Position numbers and translations under genes: made by a program. A stretch of 53,926 nucleotides of DNA from JALYQB01 sp035640155 (lineage in GTDB: Bacteria > Actinomycetota > Actinomycetes > Mycobacteriales > Pseudonocardiaceae), in the NCBI GenBank assembly GCA_035640155.1, contig DASQWR010000002.1, positions 1 through 53,926 on the forward strand. Direction: 5' to 3'. Within the stretch, counting starts at the first letter, position 1, and each line of letters begins with the position of its first letter. Of the stretch, positions 37,083 to 46,290 are shown one piece after another. Under the pieces are notes generated by a model. It worked only from the letters and a program-made list of their open reading frames with translations. It was not told where the DNA came from and ran no database searches.

Positions 37083-38360
37083 TCAGCCGGTGGCCAGTTG
37101 CGGATACAACGGGTAGCGCTCGGCGAGCGCCCTCGTGCGCTTCGACAGCGCCGCCTTCTTGGCGTCGTCGAACTCGCCGGTCAAGGCTTCCGTGATGACC
37201 TTGCCGATCTCCCGGAAGTCGTCCTCCTGCAAACCCCGGGTGGCAAGCGGCGAGCTACCGATCCGCAGTCCGGAGGCCACGGACGGGGGCCGCGGGTCGA
37301 AGGGCACCGCGTTGCGGTTCACCGTGATCCCGATGTCGGCGAGCCGGTCCTCAGCCTGCTGGCCGTCGAGCGCGGACTCGCGCAGGTCGGCGAGCACGAG
37401 GTGCACGTCGGTGCCTCCGGTCAGCACGTTGAGGTCACCGGCGAGCATCTCCTCGGCGATCACCCGGGCGCCGGCGCGGGTGCGCCGCTGGCGTTCCCGG
37501 AACGCCTGCGATGCGGCGATCTTCAACGCCACCGCCTTGCCGGCGATCACGTGCATGAGCGGGCCGCCCTGCCAGCCCGGGAAGGTCCGAGAGTCGACCT
37601 TCTTCTTGAGCTCCTCGGTGCAGAGGATCATCCCGGCGCGGGGCCCGCCGAGAGTCTTGTGGATCGTCGTCGAGACGACGTGGGCGTGCGGGACCGGGTT
37701 CGGGTGCTCGCCCGCGGCGACGAGCCCGGCGAAGTGTGCCATGTCGACGAACAGGTAGGCCCCCACCGAGTCGGCGATCTCGCGGAAGCGGGCGAAGTCG
37801 AGCTGGCGCGGGTAGGCCGACCAGCCCGCGAGGATCACCTTCGGCTTGTGCTCCTCGGCGAGGCGTGCGAGCTCGTCCATGTCGATCAGCGAGGACTCCT
37901 TGTCCACCCCGTAGGCGACCACGTTGTAATAGAGACCAGAGAAATTGATCTTCATTCCGTGGGTCAGGTGCCCGCCGTGATCGAGTTTCATCCCGAGGAA
38001 CGTGTCGCCCGGCTCCATCAGCGTGCTGAACACGATCGCGTTCGCCGAGGCGCCCCCGTTGGGCTGCACGTTCGCGTGCTCGGCCCCGAACAGCTCCTTC
38101 GCCCGGTCGATCGCCAGCTGTTCGGCCACGTCGACGTGCTCACATCCCCCGTAGTAGCGCCGGCCCGGGTAGCCCTCGGCGTACTTGTTGGTGAGCACCG
38201 AGCCCTGGCAGTCGAGCACCGCTTGGGGCACGAAGTTCTCCGAAGCGATCATCTCGAGGGTGCTCTCCTGACGGGTGAGCTCGTTCTCGAGCACGTCGGC
38301 GATCTCGGGGTCGACCTCGGCCACCGGCTTGGTGAAGTAGTCAGCGGGCAAGTCGCTCAT
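37083..38360 (-). CDS. glyA: serine hydroxymethyltransferase (425 aa)
   Basis: The ATG at 38360 has AGGAGG upstream. PLP enzyme with IASENFVPQAVLDCQGSVLTNKYAEGYPGRRYYGG, VNVQPNGGASAN-type core, DMAHFAGLVAAGEHPNP and the PLP lysine in STTIHKTLGGPRAGM. It interconverts serine and glycine with methylene-tetrahydrofolate. In the serine cycle it adds the C1 unit to the glycine made by Sga, 6 kb away on the opposite strand, so this copy may be the dedicated one. Normal length. Confidence 0.95.
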   Translation of the reverse strand: MSDLPADYFTKPVAEVDPEIADVLENELTRQESTLEMIASENFVPQAVLDCQGSVLTNKYAEGYPGRRYYGGCEHVDVAEQLAIDRAKELFGAEHANVQPNGGASANAIVFSTLMEPGDTFLGMKLDHGGHLTHGMKINFSGLYYNVVAYGVDKESSLIDMDELARLAEEHKPKVILAGWSAYPRQLDFARFREIADSVGAYLFVDMAHFAGLVAAGEHPNPVPHAHVVSTTIHKTLGGPRAGMILCTEELKKKVDSRTFPGWQGGPLMHVIAGKAVALKIAASQAFRERQRRTRAGARVIAEEMLAGDLNVLTGGTDVHLVLADLRESALDGQQAEDRLADIGITVNRNAVPFDPRPPSVASGLRIGSSPLATRGLQEDDFREIGKVITEALTGEFDDAKKAALSKRTRALAERYPLYPQLATG

Positions 38361-38801
38361 GAGGGGCCCTCCTGGAGCAGGAACTCGGACGGTTCAGGTG
38401 ACGACGGGCATTCCCCTTCTTCTGGGTCCGCCGGTCGGCACTCACCACCTCGGTGAACTTGATGTGCATGAGCCTCCGGATCACCGATGGATTGCAGGAG
38501 GGCCGTCACCCGGCGAACCTCTTCGCGAAGTCATCCTGGCCGCTCACGCTTCCCAGTTTGGCACCAGCAGCCAGGCCGATCGGCACGCGGCCCCCGCTGA
38601 GGGGCCGGCGGAGCCGTGGGCGGCGCCGCGGCCACCGGGCTGGTCGGTGGGTTTCGATTCCTCCCACGGGGGGTCCGGCAGGGCTAGCGTGGCCATTGCG
38701 ACCTGGCCCGTTCCGCTGCGAGCGAAGAATGATCAGTGAAGTGCCCAGCGGCCTTCACGGGGCGCCAGAACCACAGATGAGAAACGGCAGGACGACTCGA
38801 C
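38361..38801. other. gene-free region between divergent glyA and the REC-oxidoreductase gene
   Basis: No convincing gene is seen in these 441 bases. Promoters for both neighbours should lie here. I looked for glycine, THF and SAM riboswitch features upstream of glyA and saw none. Confidence 0.5.
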
Positions 38802-40460
38802 ATGACCAAGCCGGTGCTGCTCACGGTCGACGATGATCCCGGCGTGTCCCGCGCGGTGGCTCGTGACCTGCGCCGCCGCTACGGCGAGAGCTATCGCGTA
38901 GTGCGAGCCGACTCAGCGGCTCAGGCGCTGGAGGCGCTGCGGGAGCTGAAGCTGCGTGGCGAGCCGGTCGCGGCGATGCTCGCCGATTACCGGATGCCAC
39001 AGATGAACGGCATCGAGTTCCTGGAAGAGGCCATGGACCTCTTCCCCCTGGCACGCCGGGCGTTGCTCACCGCTTACGCCGATACCGACGCCGCGATACA
39101 GGCGATCAACGTGGTGGACGTGGACCACTACCTGCTCAAGCCCTGGGAACCGCCTGAGGAGAAGCTGTACCCGGTCGTCGATGCACTGATCGAGATGTGG
39201 CGTGCGCTCGGTGATCGGCCAGTCAACGAGACGAAGCTGGTCGGGCATCGCTGGTCCAGCGAGTCCTACCGGGCGCGGGACTTCCTCGCCCGCAACTCTG
39301 TTCCCTACCGGTGGTACAGCGTCGACGAGTCGGAAGGGCGGCGGTTGCTGGCTGCGGCCGGCGCAGCCTCGGAGGATGTCCCGGTGCTGATCACTGCGGA
39401 CGGTGCCGTGTTGCGGAACCCATCCGATGCCGGAATCGCTGCCGCGGTCGGGTTGTCGACCGAACCGGCCACCGATTTCTACGATCTGGTTGTGGTGGGA
39501 GCCGGTCCGGCCGGCCTCGGCGCGGCAGTCTATGGGGCTTCGGAGGGCCTGCGCACCGTGCTGGTCGAACGAGCGGCCACCGGTGGGCAAGCTGGTCAGA
39601 GTTCACGGATCGAGAACTACCTCGGCTTTCCCGATGGTGTGTCTGGTGCTCAGCTCACCGACCGCGCTCGCAGGCAGGCACAGAAGTTCGGTGCGGAGGT
39701 GCTGTCGGCCCGCGAGGTCACTGGGCTGCAAGCCCGAGGCTCCGCTCGTGTCGTGCGTTTTGGTGACGGCACCGAACTCGCGGCGCACGCGATCATCCTC
39801 GCGACCGGGGTGTCGTACCGGACCCTGGAGGCACCGGGTATCGCCGAGCTCACCGGGCGCGGGGTGTACTACGGGTCTGCGATGACCCAAGGACCTTCGT
39901 GCGAAGGCGAGGACGTCTACGTCGTCGGAGGCGCGAACTCGGCCGGGCAGGCGGCGGTCTTCTTCTCGCGCTACGCGCGCACGGTGACGGTGCTGGTGCG
40001 TGGCGCGTCGCTGCATCACTCGATGTCGCACTACCTGATCAAGCAGCTGGAGGGCATCGGCAACATCACCGTCCGTACCGGCACTGTGGTCGGCGCGGCG
40101 CACGGGACTGAGCACCTTGAGCAGCTGACATTGTGCGACCGCAGCAGCGGCCAAGGAGAAACGGTGCCCGCCGCCGCGCTGTTCATCTTCATCGGTGCCG
40201 CGCCTCACACCGAGTGGCTCGGCGAAGCCGTGCGTCGAGATTCCCGGGGTTTCTTGCTGACCGGTCCTGACCTGCTCATCGACGGACGGCGACCTCCAGG
40301 ATGGCCAGTCGAGCGCGATCCCTACTATCTGGAGTCCAGCCTGCCCGGGGTGTTGGTGGCCGGCGACGCTCGGGCCGAGTCGGTGAAGCGGGTCGCGTCC
40401 GCGGTGGGGGAGGGCGCGATGGCCGTCACCTTGGTGCATCGCTACCTGGAGGACCGGTGA
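38802..40460 (+). CDS. response-regulator / glutaredoxin-like / thioredoxin-reductase-like fusion (552 aa)
   Basis: The ATG at 38802 gives REC at residues 1-125 with the full acidic pocket (VDDDPG, phospho-acceptor in LADYRMP near Asp62, Thr in LLTAYAD, Lys in LLKPW). Residues ~140-220 resemble a glutaredoxin fold but read GHRWSSESYRARDFL instead of CxxC. Residues ~225-552 are a pyridine-nucleotide-disulfide oxidoreductase with FAD motif VVVGAGPAGLGAAVYGAS and NAD(P) motif VVGGANSAGQAAVFF, yet where thioredoxin reductase has CATC this has YGSAMTQGPSC. So both CxxC sites are lost. It probably works as a phosphorylation-controlled flavin enzyme or sensor, partner of the kinase encoded next. Confidence 0.9.
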   Translation: MTKPVLLTVDDDPGVSRAVARDLRRRYGESYRVVRADSAAQALEALRELKLRGEPVAAMLADYRMPQMNGIEFLEEAMDLFPLARRALLTAYADTDAAIQAINVVDVDHYLLKPWEPPEEKLYPVVDALIEMWRALGDRPVNETKLVGHRWSSESYRARDFLARNSVPYRWYSVDESEGRRLLAAAGAASEDVPVLITADGAVLRNPSDAGIAAAVGLSTEPATDFYDLVVVGAGPAGLGAAVYGASEGLRTVLVERAATGGQAGQSSRIENYLGFPDGVSGAQLTDRARRQAQKFGAEVLSAREVTGLQARGSARVVRFGDGTELAAHAIILATGVSYRTLEAPGIAELTGRGVYYGSAMTQGPSCEGEDVYVVGGANSAGQAAVFFSRYARTVTVLVRGASLHHSMSHYLIKQLEGIGNITVRTGTVVGAAHGTEHLEQLTLCDRSSGQGETVPAAALFIFIGAAPHTEWLGEAVRRDSRGFLLTGPDLLIDGRRPPGWPVERDPYYLESSLPGVLVAGDARAESVKRVASAVGEGAMAVTLVHRYLEDR

Positions 40461-41905
40461 CCACACCTGAGCGCGTCAGCTCCGCAACGTTACGCACGCT
40501 GTTCCTGTTTGAGGATCTCCAGGACGACCAGCTGGCGTGGGTGGCCGAGCACGGCCATGTCGAGCGTTACGGCGCAGGCACGGAGATCGCCACCGAGGGA
40601 GAGCCCGCGGAGTGGTTCTACATCTTGCTGTCCGGCGGGGTCACGTTGTCCCGGCTGGTCCGAGGCGATGATGTCGAAATCACCCGTAGTGATCAGCCCG
40701 GCGTGTATGCCGGAGCCACCCAGTTCTACCTCGGCGATCAGGTGTCCCAGGTGTACGCGAACTCCGTACGCACCACCGTGGACAGCGCTGTGCTGGCGCT
40801 GCCGGCTGCTGACTTCGCCGGGGTGTTCCGCCAGTGGTACCCCATGGCTACGCACCTGCTGCAGGGAATGTTCGTCGGACTCCGCAACGCTGATGAGCTC
40901 ATCGGGCAGCGCGAGCGGCTCCTTGCACTCGGCAAGCTGACTGCAGGTCTGACCCACGAACTGAACAATCCAGCGGCGGCTGCGGGACGGGCGACCGTGG
41001 CGCTGCGGGAACGGGTCGCCGGGATGCGGCACAAGCTCGCTGTGCTCGCCGGGTCTGAGCTCGGAGCCGACGAGCTCAAGCACCTCACAGCCATCCAGGA
41101 AGAGATCGTCAAGCGGATGTCCAGCGTGCCGGAACTGTCCCCGCTGCAAGCCAGCGACCGCGAGGATGAGCTGGCCGACTGGCTCGACGGCAACGGTGCC
41201 ACCTCCGGGTGGGAGCTCGCGCCGACGCTGGTCGCCGGTGGTGTCGACATCGACGACCTGCAGCGCGTCGCGGACGCACTGGGCTCCAGCTACCTCGATA
41301 GTGCCGTCCGGTGGCTGGCCTACACGGTCGAGACTGAAACGCTGCTGAGTGAGATCGAGAACGCCACCGGCCGCATCTCCGCTCTGGTCGGCGCCGCCAA
41401 GCAGTACTCGCAGATGGACCGCTCATCGCACCAGTCCATCGACGTTCATGACGGCCTCAACTCGACTCTCATCATGCTGAGCCGCAAGATCGGTGACCAG
41501 GTCAGGATCGTCAAGGACTACGACTCCAGCCTGCCGAACGTGCCCGCCTACGCCGCCGAGCTCAACCAGGTGTGGACCAACCTCATCGATAACGCCGTCG
41601 ATGCCATGAACCGCTCGGGAACACTCACCTTGCACACGGCCCGCGACGGTGAGCAACTGCTGGTCGAGATCGGCGACACCGGCCCCGGGGTTCCTGACGA
41701 CATGCACCAGCAGATCTTCGAACCCTTCTTCACCACCAAACCCGTCGGCGACGGCACCGGACTCGGACTGGACGTGTCGTGGCGCATCGTGGTCAACCGC
41801 CACGGCGGCAGCCTGCGGGTGATCTCCGAACCGGGTGACACCCGCTTCCAGGTACGCCTTCCGCTGACTGAGCCATCACGTCGCCGAGAGGGAGCAGCCA
41901 CGTGA
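40457..41905 (+). CDS. histidine kinase with N-terminal cyclic-nucleotide-binding domain (482 aa)
   Basis: The GTG at 40457 overlaps the stop of the REC fusion (GTGA). The cNMP-binding fold spans residues ~10-140 (LFEDLQDDQLAWVAEHGHVERYGAGTEIATEGEPAEWFYILLSGGV). The H-box is LTAGLTHELNNPAAAAGRA near residue 165. The ATPase has N-box LTNLIDNAVDAM, G1 IGDTGPGVPDD and GTGLGLDVSWRI. No membrane segment, so a cytosolic kinase, most likely phosphorylating the REC domain of the fusion. The nucleotide-binding phosphate cassette is degenerate, so the true ligand is unknown. Confidence 0.9.
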   Translation: MTTPERVSSATLRTLFLFEDLQDDQLAWVAEHGHVERYGAGTEIATEGEPAEWFYILLSGGVTLSRLVRGDDVEITRSDQPGVYAGATQFYLGDQVSQVYANSVRTTVDSAVLALPAADFAGVFRQWYPMATHLLQGMFVGLRNADELIGQRERLLALGKLTAGLTHELNNPAAAAGRATVALRERVAGMRHKLAVLAGSELGADELKHLTAIQEEIVKRMSSVPELSPLQASDREDELADWLDGNGATSGWELAPTLVAGGVDIDDLQRVADALGSSYLDSAVRWLAYTVETETLLSEIENATGRISALVGAAKQYSQMDRSSHQSIDVHDGLNSTLIMLSRKIGDQVRIVKDYDSSLPNVPAYAAELNQVWTNLIDNAVDAMNRSGTLTLHTARDGEQLLVEIGDTGPGVPDDMHQQIFEPFFTTKPVGDGTGLGLDVSWRIVVNRHGGSLRVISEPGDTRFQVRLPLTEPSRRREGAAT

Positions 41906-41948
41906 TCACGCCCGTCGCCTCGTCGACATAGACAGCAGTGAGGTCAGG

Positions 41949-43484
41949 ATGACGGCAGCAGCGCAGCCAGCGACCGTGCAGATGGGTACTGCGCAGGGCC
42001 GGTGGGTGCTGTTCGCGACGGTGCTGGGGTCGGGGCTGGCGATGCTCGACGCGAGCGTGGTGAACGTCGCGCTGGAGCGCATCGGGACGGAGCTGGACGC
42101 GGGCTTCTCGGGGCTGCAGTGGACGATCAACGCGTACACCTTGGCACTAGCCGCGCTGATCCTGCTTGGTGGTTCACTGGGCGACCGGTTCGGTCGACGC
42201 CGGGTGTTCATCATCGGCGTCGTGTGGTTCGCGACCGCGTCGCTGCTGTGTGGGCTGGCGCCGAACATCGGAACGCTGGTCGCGGCCCGCGCGCTGCAGG
42301 GCGTCGGAGGGGCGCTGCTCACGCCGGGCAGCCTGGCCATCATCTCCGCGTCCTTCCACGGAGCAGACCGGTCCGCGGCAGTGGGTGCGTGGTCCGGGCT
42401 GGGCGGGGTGGCGGCCGCGATCGGACCGTTTCTCGGCGGCTGGCTGGTGGACTGGAACTGGCGGACGGTGTTCCTGGTCAACCTGCCCGTCGCGGCGCTG
42501 ATCGTGATGGTTGCGGCGCGGCATGTGCCCGAGTCCCGTGACGCGGACGCGACCCCGCGACTGGATCTGGCCGGGACCGCGCTCGCGGTGCTCGGCCTGG
42601 GCGCCATGACCTACGCGTTGACCGCGGCGGGGGAGCGCGGAGCATCGCCGACGGTGGTCGCCCTTGGCGCACTCGGGGTAGCCGGACTGGTCATGTTCGT
42701 GGTGATCGAGCGGCGTTCCACGCACCCGCTGGTGCCGACCGCGCTGTTCCGCGACGCACAGTTCAGCGCGGCCAACGCGGTCACGCTGTTCGTCTACGCG
42801 GCGCTCGCGGTGCTGTTCGTGCTGCTGGTCCTGCACCTACAGGTGGTCGCCGGGTTCAGCCCGCTGCTGGCGGGGTCCGCCTTGCTGCCGCTGACCGTCA
42901 TCATGCTGGTGTTCTCCGCACGCGTCGGTGCGCTGGCTCAGCGGACCGGACCGCGGCTCCTGCTCACCGGGGGACCGCTGGTGTCCGCAGTCGGGGTGTT
43001 GCTGATGTTCCGAATCGAAGCCGACGCCTCCTACGTGCTCGACGTGCTGCCCGCGGTGACCGTGTTTGGCGCCGGCTTGGCCCTCACCGTCGCACCCCTC
43101 ACAGCGACGGTGCTCGACTCCGCGGCGGACCGCTACGCCGGAGTCGCGTCCGGAGTCAACAACGCCGTCGCCAGGGCCGCCGGGCTGCTCGCAGTCGCCG
43201 TGGTGCCCCTCATGGCCGGGATTGGCGGCAACGACTACACCAACCCGGACGCGTTCGGTCCGAGCTTCCGGACCGCGTTATTGATCACCGCTGGTTTGCT
43301 GGTCGCCAGTGCGGTCGTCGCGTTCGGCTTGATCCGCCGCTCACTCGCCGTGGCCGCGGAGGCCGTGCAGGGCGAACCCGTGGACGTCGCCGCGGTGCGG
43401 CGGTTCCGACTCGAAGAATGCATGCACTGCGGCATCACCGGTCCGCAGGTCCATCCTCGCCACCCCGTCGGGAGCCCCCGATGA
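41949..43484 (+). CDS. DHA2-family (EmrB/QacA-type) MFS multidrug exporter (511 aa)
   Basis: The ATG at 41949 has GAGGTCAGG upstream. MFS signatures include LDASVVNVALERIGTEL, QWTINAYTLALAALILLGGSLGDRFGRRRVF and LVAARALQGVGGALLTPGSLAII; about 14 transmembrane segments are visible, the count of this proton-antiport drug exporter family. The C-terminal tail ends CMHCGITGPQVHPRH, a cytosolic Cys/His cluster that is not part of the transport core. The stop overlaps the next start. Substrate unknown. Confidence 0.9.
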   Translation: MTAAAQPATVQMGTAQGRWVLFATVLGSGLAMLDASVVNVALERIGTELDAGFSGLQWTINAYTLALAALILLGGSLGDRFGRRRVFIIGVVWFATASLLCGLAPNIGTLVAARALQGVGGALLTPGSLAIISASFHGADRSAAVGAWSGLGGVAAAIGPFLGGWLVDWNWRTVFLVNLPVAALIVMVAARHVPESRDADATPRLDLAGTALAVLGLGAMTYALTAAGERGASPTVVALGALGVAGLVMFVVIERRSTHPLVPTALFRDAQFSAANAVTLFVYAALAVLFVLLVLHLQVVAGFSPLLAGSALLPLTVIMLVFSARVGALAQRTGPRLLLTGGPLVSAVGVLLMFRIEADASYVLDVLPAVTVFGAGLALTVAPLTATVLDSAADRYAGVASGVNNAVARAAGLLAVAVVPLMAGIGGNDYTNPDAFGPSFRTALLITAGLLVASAVVAFGLIRRSLAVAAEAVQGEPVDVAAVRRFRLEECMHCGITGPQVHPRHPVGSPR

Positions 43485-43903
43485 AGGACGGCGAGAACGT
43501 CAGGGGGCAGGGAAGCAACCAGGTGCCGGTGCTCGCATCGAGTGACCTGGTCGCGATTGTCGGTGTCGCGGACCTGAACCGTGCGCGGGACTTCTATAGG
43601 GGTGTACTCGGCTTGCCGGTCGCTGATGAGAGCCCCTTCGCGATCGTGATCAATTCGAACGGCACCATGCTGCGGCTGACCGCCGTGGAGAAGCCCCTGC
43701 CGGCGCCGTACTCCGTCTTGGCGTGGAACGTCGGCGACATCGCAGCCACCGTTGACGAGCTCGGTCGGCGTGGCGTTGTCTTCATGCGGTACGACAGAAT
43801 GGCCCAAGACGATCGTTGCGTCTGGACTGCGCCAGACGGCACGAAGGTTGCCTGGTTCCTCGATCCGGATGACAACAATCTGTCGGTCGTGCAGTTCGCG
43901 TAG
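43481..43903 (+). CDS. VOC (glyoxalase/bleomycin-resistance) family protein (140 aa)
   Basis: The ATG at 43481 overlaps the MFS stop (ATGA). One VOC unit is clear: VAIVGVADLNRARDFYRGVLGLPVADESPF, LRLTAVEKPLPAP, DPDDNNLSVVQF with the usual terminal acidic residue. VOC proteins bind divalent metal or drugs; coupling to a drug exporter suggests a role in binding or changing its substrate, but that is inference. Confidence 0.85.
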   Translation: MKDGENVRGQGSNQVPVLASSDLVAIVGVADLNRARDFYRGVLGLPVADESPFAIVINSNGTMLRLTAVEKPLPAPYSVLAWNVGDIAATVDELGRRGVVFMRYDRMAQDDRCVWTAPDGTKVAWFLDPDDNNLSVVQFA

Positions 43904-43998
43904 CAGCGGTTGCTGCGGCGCTTCAGTACTGCCATGCCAATAAGTTGAAGGTGTTGTTCGAGCGGGTCGCGGTGCCGATGGCCCGGCAAGGCACCCGC

Positions 43999-44280
43999 GG
44001 GGCGTGGCTGGCCGGGTGATGGCTCAGAGACCGCGACAGCTCAAGCATCGAGCGGTTGGGGACGGCCGTACAGTGCCCTGCCCGCCGGAGCTGACCGAGC
44101 TGCTTCATGCGCAGCTGGACGCGTTTGGCACGGATGGCGAGGGGCGGCTGTTCCAAGGCGAGCGCGGGAGGAGCTGCCGGTTATCACGATCGGCCGGGCG
44201 TGGCGAGCTGCCCGCCGGAGTGCGTTCACGGCTGAGGTGGCGGCCGGCCCTCTCGCGCGTCGGCCCGACCGGAAACCACC
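43999..44280 (+). pseudogene. tyrosine-recombinase (integrase) remnant
   Basis: The sequence reads RQLKHRAVGDGRTVPCPPELTELLHAQLDAFGTDGEGRLFQGERG and then, after a frame change near 44165, EELPVITIGRAWRAARRSAFTAEVAAGPLARRP. This is the linker and start of the catalytic domain of actinobacterial phage-type integrases. The usual YDLRHA motif with catalytic Arg, and everything after it, is missing. It ends about 70 bases before the tRNA-like repeat at 44351, where int genes normally sit. Confidence 0.75.
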
Positions 44281-44350
44281 GAATAGGACAAGATCGGCCT
44301 CTGGGCCCCAAAGTCGCAGGTCAACGTAGAATCCTGCTGCTTGGTACAGG

Positions 44351-44392
44351 TGCCCCGGCAGGATTCGAACCTGCGACACACGGTTTAGGAAG
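44351..44392 (-). repeat. tRNA-Arg(CCU)-like 3'-half, attachment-site repeat copy 1
   Basis: On the minus strand these 42 bases are the anticodon loop (TTCCTAA), T-arm (GCAGGTTCGAATCCTGC) and acceptor 3' strand of a tRNA. The 5' half is not present. The same block, with one additional C in the acceptor part, is at 51293-51335. Anticodon loop to 3' end is the usual crossover segment for tyrosine integrases. Confidence 0.85.
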
Positions 44393-44649
44393 GTTCGCTA
44401 GAGCGTCGACTTGGGCGTCACCAGGCATCCTTCGTTTCACATGGGCTTACTCCGGCGCTCTCTGACGTCACGAGTGATCACCGCTTCATTCCCCGAGCCA
44501 TTCCCCGACCGTTGGTAGCATCGCTGCGCCGACGCCGCGACCGGGCCGTCGCGCTGAGGGGTGCGGTGCCAAGGCTGCAGCGCCTTGAGCAGCTGGCCCA
44601 CTGGCACGAGGAGTACTTACAGGCAGGGGCCCGGCCGGCGTTGCGTCCC

Positions 44650-44770
44650 GGCACCGTGGCCCTCGGACGGGGCGGCATGCCGTTGGAAGAGATCTCCCGC
44701 CTGGTTGGCCACCACAGCACCGCCGTGGCCGACACTCATCTACGCAAGCAGATCAGGGCCAGTAGACGAG
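44650..44770 (+). pseudogene. C-terminal scrap of a second tyrosine recombinase
   Basis: The frame contains ALGRGGMPLEEISRLVGHHSTAV followed by ADTHLRKQIRAS. This matches the end of integrases that normally reads 'GVPLEEISRLVGHSSTAVTETVYRKQIRPV'. The catalytic Tyr position is changed (HLRKQ instead of VYRKQ) and the N-terminal catalytic residues are gone, so it is inactive debris just inside the 44351 repeat. Confidence 0.7.
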
Positions 44771-44989
44771 GCGGACGTCGTCCGTGCTAGAAATCCCGGT
44801 GGGCGGTACATGGTCGTGCACCCGCTGAATGTCGGTCTGGCCGTGATGAAGTGCACTCACCCGCGCTACATCGACGTGCGCCTCGTGCCAGGTGCTGGCC
44901 CGGCGAGCTGGCCAGCACCTGGACCCGCGCGACGGGCGTGTTGCGGAGCGGTGTCAGCGTTGTCTGGTGCGCTCGTATCCGGTTGCAGC

Positions 44990-45493
44990 TGTGTCGTGGG
45001 CACCTGGGGGGCAGCGGGATGGCCTCGTCGGCGACCTCCGCGTCGGCGAGAACCTCGTAGCGACTCGGCTCGACGGCGTGCACGGAGGCGAAGTCACGCC
45101 GACCCCCTTGTAGTGCGTGAAACAGCAGCCCCAGCAGCGCACCGATGACCGCACCGAAGATCAACCCGTACAACGCCAACAGCAGACCAGTGACCAGTGG
45201 GTCAATCCAGTTGAACAGCCCGAAGATCCAGCCGACCACCGCGCCTGTGACCGCCCGAACTTGCTCCACGCAATGCGGCGTCGCCGTAGGTCAACCGGCT
45301 GGTCACCTGTTCGATCATCCGCATGTCGTGCCCGACGATGGCGAGCCGCTGCACCGCGAAGCCAAATGTCGGACAGATGGTCCACGGCGCGTTCGGCCTC
45401 GGCGTACGAGTCGAATACCCCGATTGCGCGCCGTGGCGCGTTGTCCGGCGTCCGGTCCGCCACGGCAGGAACGGCCGCCTTATGTTGTGCCAT
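44990..45493 (-). pseudogene. general-stress-protein-17M-like membrane protein, broken by two frameshifts
   Basis: The ATG at 45493 reads MAQHKAAVP then RRAIGVFDSYAEAERAVDHLSDIW. After a frame change near 45350-45370 it continues RLAIVGHDMRMIEQVTSRLTYGDAALRGA, and after another near 45255-45270 VTGAVVGWIFGLFNWIDPLV and LLFHALQGGRRDFASV. The three pieces form one protein of the YflT/GSP17M-domain type with a Gly-rich membrane hairpin. It lies next to an Hsp20 gene, a common stress-gene pairing. Two indels argue for decay, although assembly error is possible. Confidence 0.75.
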
Positions 45494-45503
45494 TGCCCGC
45501 CTC

Positions 45504-46154
45504 CTAGCTGGCTGTCGGCTTTTGCTCGCCTGACTGCTGATCGTCGGTGGTGTCGCCGGTGCTCGTCGCGGCGGTCCCGGTCCCACTCTCAGCCGCCTGG
45601 TCCTGGGTGCTGCCGCCCTCTAACGGGCGCCCAGCGTCGGCCTGGCCGGACTGGCCGGTTGTGACCTGGATGCGCTGGCGGCCGGTCGAGGTCTTGGGCA
45701 GCCGCAGCCGCAGTACCCCGTGATCGAGCTCCGCGGTGCAGGACTCGGTGGTCACCTCCCCGGGCAGCGTCACCTGGTAGTCGAAGCGGCCGCTGCGGCG
45801 GAGGCGTTGCTGCTCGCCGCCCTGCCCGCCCTCGCCCTGCTCGCCGCCCTGGTCGCTGTCGCCCTGCTGCCCGGTGCCGTACTCCCCGCTGATGCGCAGC
45901 TCCTTGCCCTGCAGGTCCACGTTCACGTCGTCTGGCCGCACTCCGGGCATGTCGGCTTCGATCAGGTAGGCGTCGTCGGTCTCCTGGATGTCGACCGGCG
46001 GCGACCAGGAGCGGACACTGATCCTGGCCACCTCGGGAAATGCGGTGGTGAGCATGTGGTTCATCTGCGCGAACAAGTCATCGAACCCGGGCAGCCCGGC
46101 GGACGGGTCCCAGCGGCGGGCCGGGTAGCGGCGCCGACGAATCGGCAGTGTCAT
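45504..46154 (-). CDS. Hsp20-family small heat-shock protein (216 aa)
   Basis: The ATG at 46154 has GGAGACCACG upstream. The alpha-crystallin domain runs from about residue 50 to 160: WSPPVDIQETDDAYLIEADMPG, VNVDLQGKELRISGEYG and the GVLRLRLPK end. A Gly/Gln-rich insert in the middle and a long acidic, Gln/Thr-rich tail make it longer than the usual 145-160 residues. It acts as an ATP-independent chaperone in the cytosol. No HspR (HAIR) site was found upstream. It is the only intact stress gene of the element. Confidence 0.9.
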   Translation of the reverse strand: MTLPIRRRRYPARRWDPSAGLPGFDDLFAQMNHMLTTAFPEVARISVRSWSPPVDIQETDDAYLIEADMPGVRPDDVNVDLQGKELRISGEYGTGQQGDSDQGGEQGEGGQGGEQQRLRRSGRFDYQVTLPGEVTTESCTAELDHGVLRLRLPKTSTGRQRIQVTTGQSGQADAGRPLEGGSTQDQAAESGTGTAATSTGDTTDDQQSGEQKPTAS

Positions 46155-46290
46155 CGTGGTCTCCTCTCTACGAGCGCTACACGGGCAGGGTTCCCAACAC
46201 CTCCGGGGTTTACGCCCGAGAGTTGCGTGGAGCGGGCTCGTCGGCAGGAAGCATCGCTGACAGCTAGACGCGTCGGCAGGCGAGGCGATC

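Noticed and set aside
38359..38500. Small leader ORF or riboswitch upstream of glyA
   Set aside because: An ATG frame of about 45 codons exists on the minus strand but has no ribosome site and no resemblance to known leaders; no riboswitch core was found.
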